Positions 52,728 through 57,909 of a stretch of DNA of 57,909 nt are shown in pieces (the stretch's first letter is position 1; every line of letters begins with the position of its first letter). This stretch comes from Promethearchaeota archaeon (lineage in GTDB: Archaea > Asgardarchaeota > Lokiarchaeia > Sigyniarchaeales > Promethearchaeaceae): the NCBI GenBank assembly GCA_004524545.1, contig SDNX01000003.1, positions 1 through 57,909 of the forward strand. The letters are read 5' to 3'. Both the position numbers and the translations under genes were made by a program. The notes beneath the pieces were generated by a model that saw nothing but the letters and a program-made list of their open reading frames with translations, was not told the DNA's origin and did not search any database.

Positions 52728-53960
52728 TTAAGGAGTGAAAGAGTCCAAGTTAAAGGTATTGTCATCCTCTTCAATGTAGTGAAAATAGTTATCTATGAAC
52801 GAGTTTGCATGGCGGATAGCGGGAGATACCCCCGTTCTCACAAATACAGCAGTAACTGCATTTCCCAACACTAAAGCTTCGTAAGGAGCTAACCCACAAA
52901 TTAAACCTAGTAAAATTCCTGCGTTATAATGGTCCCCTGCAGCAGTGGTATAATTAGGACGGGCTGTAAAGCCTTCAGTCACCCAGAAATGATCCTTACG
53001 AGTGGTGATTGTTGTAAAATGGGGATCGTGACTGGTTATGTAAGAAAGATCCAATAATTCATTCATACGTTTTCCGATATCAAAAAAATCACTTTTTTCC
53101 CGGATAGGATGAAGAGGTTTCCCTCCATATATATCAGAATTTCTAGAAAATATATTAGATACCTCGATGGTTTCCCTATCATTCATGGATAGAATGGTGG
53201 GCATAAAAGTTTCGACTCCATGCAACAGATTTAACATTTTAAGGACGTCTTTATCCGATCGTTTAGAAATGTCTGCAATATCTACCATAAAATACTTTGA
53301 TTTAGTATTGGATACACTGGGAAATATTTCTTGAATCATTTTTTCCCAAAAATTATTCATATTTGGAACCAATGCCCAATGACCGCATCCGACCGCATCC
53401 GAATCCTCAATTAAATCAATAAATTCATCTCTTGAGATAGTTTCCAGTATTTTATCCCATGTTAAAGAGTTGATACTTCCGAAATCGGTGGTCATTACTT
53501 TTCCATCATCAAATTCCAAGCATACTGTGGTTCCATGGTTTTGGATAGAAATAAGTCTAACTTTGTCACTAAATTCAGTAAATAACGGTTTTATATCGGG
53601 CTTTCCCATTGCTGCTGCGAGAATAACTTGTGAACCCAGATTCTCCAAAGCTCGAGCCATATTAGGGGCAAATCCACCCGCTATATCCTTTTTTAATACA
53701 CGTTCTATATTACAAGAAGATCCTGCTGTATCAATAATCCTTGAACCGAATTCTTTCATTGTTCTCATGCGAGTCCATTCTTCAGGACTTTCACGGGAAG
53801 ATACTAGAGAATAGATAAGATCAATATAGCCATCGAATCCTAGGAAAGTTGTTTTATCAGTAGCTATGGTGATTAGATCGCCTTTCTTTTTTAGATAAGA
53901 TACAACAGCTTTCTCTGTAACATCATATTGATGAAGTGGTGTATAGGGTCTGGAGTTCAT
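52728..53960 (-). CDS. PfkB-family carbohydrate kinase-like protein
   Basis: A 410-residue protein with the ribokinase/PfkB signatures: GGFAPNMARALENLGSQVIL near residue 95, DDGKVMTTDFGSIN, and near the C-terminus TTAAGDHYNAGILLGLI, which matches the D-T-x-G-A-G-D-x-F-x-A-G signature 2 with its catalytic Asp. It is longer than ribokinase (about 310) because of an N-terminal extension and mid-chain insertions. The sugar or nucleoside substrate is unknown. It is upstream of GlpD, and they are likely co-transcribed. Confidence 0.82.
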   Translation of the reverse strand: MNSRPYTPLHQYDVTEKAVVSYLKKKGDLITIATDKTTFLGFDGYIDLIYSLVSSRESPEEWTRMRTMKEFGSRIIDTAGSSCNIERVLKKDIAGGFAPNMARALENLGSQVILAAAMGKPDIKPLFTEFSDKVRLISIQNHGTTVCLEFDDGKVMTTDFGSINSLTWDKILETISRDEFIDLIEDSDAVGCGHWALVPNMNNFWEKMIQEIFPSVSNTKSKYFMVDIADISKRSDKDVLKMLNLLHGVETFMPTILSMNDRETIEVSNIFSRNSDIYGGKPLHPIREKSDFFDIGKRMNELLDLSYITSHDPHFTTITTRKDHFWVTEGFTARPNYTTAAGDHYNAGILLGLICGLAPYEALVLGNAVTAVFVRTGVSPAIRHANSFIDNYFHYIEEDDNTFNLDSFTP

Positions 53961-54073
53961 TTCGTTATCTCGATCCTTTGAGTTTAAATAGGATTATACT
54001 GATTTGAATAGTTTAAGTTTTACTTTCATGGTATAATATCTTCCTTTTTTAGGAAATATTACTAATTGATGGT

Positions 54074-55228
54074 ATGGCTTTTCAGATCCCAAAGGAGATT
54101 CTAGAGAAATTTAAGGGGAAATCCCTTGAAGAACTCTTTGGAAAGTGCGAGATTGTGGAAAATGAGTTCGGAGAATTTCTTAAAATCACAGATCCCTTCA
54201 ATTTCGATAAATTTGGCATTAATCCCATCCAAAAAATAGAATTAGATTTATTTGAACGCATTTTGAGATCTGAATTACAATTAATACCAGGAATAGGGGC
54301 TAAAAAATCCACACAGTTAAAAAAAAGAAAAATTCATGACATATCCGAATTGTTGGGTCTTTATACTAAAAATTTCTGCGATATCAATGATGTACTGAAT
54401 ACCATTTCAAGCAAGAATGTGTACCAATTGCGAAATTTAAGGAAAACTCATGATGAAGATTTCTTATTTTGTGTAACAGGAAGTGACCTTTTATTCATTG
54501 ACATTGAAACTACAGGACAAACAACTGCTGAAGTATTTCTGATTGGAATTGGATATTATTCCATTGAAAACGATCAATTTCAAACGGAGTTATTATTTGC
54601 ACGGGAAATTGCAGAGGAAGCTGCGGTATTGTATTATTTTCTCCAATTGCTTCCCAAATATAAAATGCTTGTAACTTATAATGGTCGAACTTTTGATATC
54701 CCGTTTATTCGAAATCGTGTATCAGTTTTATTTGAACCAGATGATATTGAAGATATTGTTGATCAAATAATTATTCCTGCTGAAAATAAAATTTCAAAAA
54801 CCAATTCCGATATTTTGGAACTTTCAAAAATTCTTTTCGATAGTTTTATCCATTTCGATCTTTATAACGCGATCCGCCGAGATTACAAGAATTTACTCCC
54901 AAACTTTCGTTTGACGACTGTGGAGGAACATTTATTAGCTTTTGAGCGAGTAGAAAACTTACCCAGTGCGGAAGTCCCTTTGGCATATAAATGCTATGTG
55001 ACCGATCCCGAGACATATATTGGAGGTATCTACAAAACTATTGAACACAATTTTTACGATGTGGTCAATCTTGAAAGATTACTGAGGTCATGGATGAGAA
55101 AACAAATAGAAGAATTTTGTTCCGTAATATTTCCATTTGGATCGAATTCATATGAGGAAATTCTCGAAAAATTACAGAAATCCAAGCAAAAATTACGATC
55201 GTTCAATTTAGATCCATTTCTAAAATAA
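54074..55228 (+). CDS. YprB-type RNase H-like exonuclease with helix-hairpin-helix
   Basis: A 384-residue predicted exonuclease of the DEDD superfamily (COG3359-type). Residues about 68-95 form a helix-hairpin-helix (LIPGIGAKKSTQLKKRKI). The nuclease motifs are Exo I FIDIETTG (Asp143, Glu145), Exo II TYNGRTFDIP (Asp208), and Exo III EHNFYDV (His325, Asp329). All four acidic residues are present. The start ATG is at 54074. The MPN-TPR gene follows by 43 bases (start 55272), so they may be co-transcribed. Confidence 0.88.
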   Translation: MAFQIPKEILEKFKGKSLEELFGKCEIVENEFGEFLKITDPFNFDKFGINPIQKIELDLFERILRSELQLIPGIGAKKSTQLKKRKIHDISELLGLYTKNFCDINDVLNTISSKNVYQLRNLRKTHDEDFLFCVTGSDLLFIDIETTGQTTAEVFLIGIGYYSIENDQFQTELLFAREIAEEAAVLYYFLQLLPKYKMLVTYNGRTFDIPFIRNRVSVLFEPDDIEDIVDQIIIPAENKISKTNSDILELSKILFDSFIHFDLYNAIRRDYKNLLPNFRLTTVEEHLLAFERVENLPSAEVPLAYKCYVTDPETYIGGIYKTIEHNFYDVVNLERLLRSWMRKQIEEFCSVIFPFGSNSYEEILEKLQKSKQKLRSFNLDPFLK

Positions 55229-55271
55229 AAAATAAAGGTAAGTATTGTTATTTTCTCATTGGAGAATTTCA

Positions 55272-57146
55272 TTGATTGACCACCATATTAGGATATCAGC
55301 TAATTGTTTTCGGGATATGATACTATTTTCAGGCAAATATGCTAATCGATTAATGGATCCCGAAGATTTAAAGCATGCTTATGGTTATATTCTTGGAAAG
55401 CAATCTGCAGAAAGTATTATTGATGTTGTACAATTCTTACCAGGAGAGGGGGGATTCAGCGAGGAAAAACAGATATCAAAATCCGGTGCAAAGGGTAACT
55501 TTGACAGTAAAGGTTTGATACCGTGTGGTTTTTTTCACGCCTTCCCAAGAAGTGGTGGGACAATATCAGAAAGAGATGTTGCAAGTCTGAGTTCTTTCGG
55601 ACTAAATTCATTGTGTATCGTGTTTGATTTTACGAAGGTGGATCAATTTAACAACGGATTTTTGGTGTTCCAAATGGAGGGAGATTACGTAATAAACACT
55701 CCATACACAATTACCCACCCAGAAAATGAAGATAAGTTCTATTTTGCTCGTTCTTTAGTTGATTTGTCTGAAGAATATGAGTTTTCAGGAAAATTATTTT
55801 CTAAGAGCACTAGTACAGACTTCAATTTTGATACTCAGCCCTCCCACATTATTACGAACGAGGAAAGAGGAAGTAAGGAAATCGAAAATCAATTGCTTGT
55901 TGAAATTCCTCTTCTTGAATTCGAAGATTATGAGTTATCTTTAATTGACCAGGATTTTGAAGTACAAAAACTACGCAACGATATTGATCGAGCAAGTAAA
56001 GAAGGAGAGTCATCTGCTTACATCAAATTACAGCTTGCAAATCGACTACTTTCCCAAATGGGTAAAGATTCGGATATTCTCCGATATTTAGAATCCGCGG
56101 AAGAAGAATTCAATGCTAGTTCTGATAAAGAATCAAGAATCGGACTTGCAATTACTAAAAATGAATTGGGGTTGTTCTATGAAGAACGGGGTAACTTCTA
56201 CACAGCACTAAACTACTTTGATGATGCTTATGCTATACTCGAAGAAATAGAGGATTTCAGCAGAAAACCGAGGATATTGAATAACATAGGCAATATCTAT
56301 TACCAATTAAATGACTTTGACAATGCTTTAAAGAAATATCATGAAGCGTATGAAAAATCTACTAATCTTGCAGAAAAAGTAATGGTTTTCAATAATATTG
56401 CAGATGTTTATCTGAAATTACGGAATTATGGGAGAACTTTTTCCATTCTAGCAAAAAATGCTGAATTTTTTCAAGAATCGCAAAATGATTACGGATTATC
56501 AGTAGTTTTTTCCAAGTTAGGCACGTTATATTATGAGCAAGGAGTAGAGTATTATAAATTGGCTAAAAAATACACTCATCTGGCTCTTGCAATAAAAAAA
56601 AGGAACGAATTTCATCGGGAATCCGTAGACGATTATAAACTACTATCCAAAATATATCTTGAAGAGAAAGCCAACAGAGTAGCGGAAGATAGTTTGGCAC
56701 AAGGATTAAATTTAGTAAGGACTCTTGGTTTTGAGCAATTAGAAGCATTCTTTTATGAAAATTTTGGGAATTTATTTCTATCAGAAAATCGGGTGGATGA
56801 GAGTATTGAGTATTTTGAACTTGCCCGTGAATCCTATGAGAAATTCGCTGAAAAAGAACGTGAAGGTCAGATTTTAGAAACCATTGGCACTATATATCTT
56901 CAGAACTTACGAAATATGTCTAAATCTTTGGAATATTTTGAAAATTCTTTGCAAATTTATAAGGAAGAAAATTTTCGGAGAAAACAAGCAGATATTCTTG
57001 TCAAAATCGCAGAATTGCACATAGATCTCAATGAGAATATATCCGCTCTTGAGTTTTTACATAAAGCTCGTACTTTATATGAGACTATGTATGATGAAGA
57101 AACGGCGAAAATCATTTCTGAACGCATAAAATCAATAGAATATTAA
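55272..57146 (+). CDS. degenerate MPN-like domain fused to TPR array
   Basis: A 624-residue protein. The N-terminal 130 residues align with JAMM/MPN domains: HAYGYILGK corresponds to the JAMM EVIGLLAGK segment (Glu replaced by His), and CGFFHAFPRSGGTISERD aligns column by column with the active site of the operon's JAMM protein. The first His (residue 89), Ser (99) and Asp (102) are kept; the second His is Phe (91). The remainder (about 220-620) is a long TPR array with repeats such as NELGLFYEERGNFYTALNYF. TTG at 55272 with upstream GGAG is chosen; TTG at 55245 is possible. Confidence 0.75.
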   Translation: MIDHHIRISANCFRDMILFSGKYANRLMDPEDLKHAYGYILGKQSAESIIDVVQFLPGEGGFSEEKQISKSGAKGNFDSKGLIPCGFFHAFPRSGGTISERDVASLSSFGLNSLCIVFDFTKVDQFNNGFLVFQMEGDYVINTPYTITHPENEDKFYFARSLVDLSEEYEFSGKLFSKSTSTDFNFDTQPSHIITNEERGSKEIENQLLVEIPLLEFEDYELSLIDQDFEVQKLRNDIDRASKEGESSAYIKLQLANRLLSQMGKDSDILRYLESAEEEFNASSDKESRIGLAITKNELGLFYEERGNFYTALNYFDDAYAILEEIEDFSRKPRILNNIGNIYYQLNDFDNALKKYHEAYEKSTNLAEKVMVFNNIADVYLKLRNYGRTFSILAKNAEFFQESQNDYGLSVVFSKLGTLYYEQGVEYYKLAKKYTHLALAIKKRNEFHRESVDDYKLLSKIYLEEKANRVAEDSLAQGLNLVRTLGFEQLEAFFYENFGNLFLSENRVDESIEYFELARESYEKFAEKEREGQILETIGTIYLQNLRNMSKSLEYFENSLQIYKEENFRRKQADILVKIAELHIDLNENISALEFLHKARTLYETMYDEETAKIISERIKSIEY

Positions 57147-57163
57147 AAAAGAAAAGAAAGAAG

Positions 57164-57909
57164 TTATTCTTTTATCAGGAAACTTGCATAATCGGTGTGT
57201 TTGTTCTTTGCATTTAAATACAATATTATAGTTATTACAAAAAATATTCCTCCGAGGGCAAGAGTTAAGATAGTAACTGATAACGGCCCGAATGGTAATG
57301 ATTTAAAATAAGTTTCCCCAAATAATGGTCCCAATGTAAGAAATGCTAATGAAACCACTAGCAAAATCCAAGTAGGTACTAGAGAAACCACTTTACTGGG
57401 CGTATGGAATAAATATCTCTGCTTTTTATCATGTAGTATTTTCATACATGCATCATCTAGCTTGCCTACTGACACCGGTGTTATATTAAATTCAATTCTT
57501 TCTTTTGGTTTTGCTTTATCTAACACAATTTCATCAGGCGTCACAATGCATCCTGAAAATTCAGGTTTGATTGTGATTTCCACAATTCCTTGTTCCTCGA
57601 AGAAGTCATCGGATTTAATGCAAAAAATGAATTTGTTTCGTGAATTGCGTGTCATTTGCTTGTTATATGTCACACCAATTTCTTTCTCGGGAGGAATTTC
57701 CTCTTTAACGATTTCTTTAACCGGTTGTGGAGTAGATTGGGGCTGAACTATAGGTGCTGAAGGCGATAGTGTGGGTACTTTATCAGGAAATGCAGCTTTT
57801 TTCGCTGCGGCTTCTTCCATTAACACTTTCAGATTCTGCAACACGTCCTCGGGCAGAAGATCTTCATCTACATCAAAATTTTTTACGATAAAATCTACAC
57901 CAACGGTTA
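57164..57909 (-). CDS. membrane protein with two C-terminal helices, 5' end outside window
   Basis: A partial gene. Reading on the minus strand, the frame is open to the window edge, giving the acidic start VDFIVKNFDVDEDLLPEDV before the Ala- and Lys-rich segment and a Pro-rich linker (about residues 40-75 of the visible part). A beta-rich domain follows, and two hydrophobic helices (VPTWILLVVSLAFLTL and LSVTILTLALGGIFFVITII) with a polar tail end the protein. The family is not recognised. The start shown by a GTG at 57844 is probably internal, since the upstream codons look protein-like. Confidence 0.6.
   Translation of the reverse strand, partial: TVGVDFIVKNFDVDEDLLPEDVLQNLKVLMEEAAAKKAAFPDKVPTLSPSAPIVQPQSTPQPVKEIVKEEIPPEKEIGVTYNKQMTRNSRNKFIFCIKSDDFFEEQGIVEITIKPEFSGCIVTPDEIVLDKAKPKERIEFNITPVSVGKLDDACMKILHDKKQRYLFHTPSKVVSLVPTWILLVVSLAFLTLGPLFGETYFKSLPFGPLSVTILTLALGGIFFVITIILYLNAKNKHTDYASFLIKE

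Noticed and set aside
1-57909. Mobile elements, CRISPR arrays, prophage, rRNA and tRNA genes
   Set aside because: I looked for transposase motifs, regularly spaced repeats, integrases and tRNA arms and found none that hold up; base composition and gene types are uniform along the window.

Overview
The window comes from an AT-rich archaeal chromosome, almost certainly an Asgard archaeon (Promethearchaeota). Archaeal markers are an archaeal histone, ribosomal protein eL33, Lrp regulators, the tetrahydromethanopterin enzymes Ftr and Mch, an archaeal-type beta-CASP nuclease, TrmI and a COG1340 coiled-coil protein. Asgard-type markers are a complete ubiquitin-like operon (modifier, E1, E2, JAMM protease, membrane RING protein), a Rag-like GTPase with a C-terminal roadblock domain, further small GTPases, and a presenilin-type protease. 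The class within Asgard cannot be fixed by reading alone. Genes are dense, in short operons on both strands. I see no rRNA, tRNA, CRISPR array, transposase or prophage.

Layout. 1-6.3 kb: a small helical protein, an SGNH hydrolase, a three-gene operon with a GTPase, the histone, a second GTPase, and a YjbQ/Lrp pair with a candidate operator. 6.4-17.5 kb: an Old Yellow Enzyme-type reductase, TrmI, COG1340 coiled coil, SHMT, eL33, a PAC2 protein, glycogen synthase, a membrane protein and an XPD-type helicase. 17.4-20.8 kb (minus strand): a 59-residue protein, an FrhB-like protein, a presenilin homologue and Mch. 21-30 kb: a RecJ-type DHH phosphoesterase, an inverted repeat, LarE, an iron-sulfur protein, aCPSF2, an MTA phosphorylase-Apt operon and the Rag-like GTPase. 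30-36 kb: Ftr, two large cell-surface proteins and a polytopic membrane protein. 36-43 kb: coiled-coil and TPR proteins, AmrS, GNAT, a zinc-ribbon protein and SCP2. 42.7-48.7 kb: the ubiquitin region. 48.7-57.9 kb: thioredoxin-like, PCMT-like, membrane protein, GlpD, PfkB-like kinase, YprB exonuclease, and an MPN-like/TPR fusion.

How genes work together. Ftr, Mch and SHMT indicate an H4MPT-linked C1 pathway. MtnP and Apt recycle methylthioadenosine to AMP. The ubiquitin operon encodes modifier, activation, conjugation, removal and a probable membrane-bound ligase. The most unusual observations are: (i) a repeated Ser-Lys-Thr-Pro (SKTP) motif found both in the N-terminal tail of the ubiquitin-like protein and at both ends of the divergently transcribed coiled-coil protein beside it; (ii) a modifier whose C-terminus reads Ala-Gly-Ile instead of Gly-Gly; (iii) a six-helix membrane RING protein in the operon; (iv) about 10 kb away, a catalytically degenerate MPN-like domain fused to a long TPR array. 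All functions are inferred from sequence reading without database searches.
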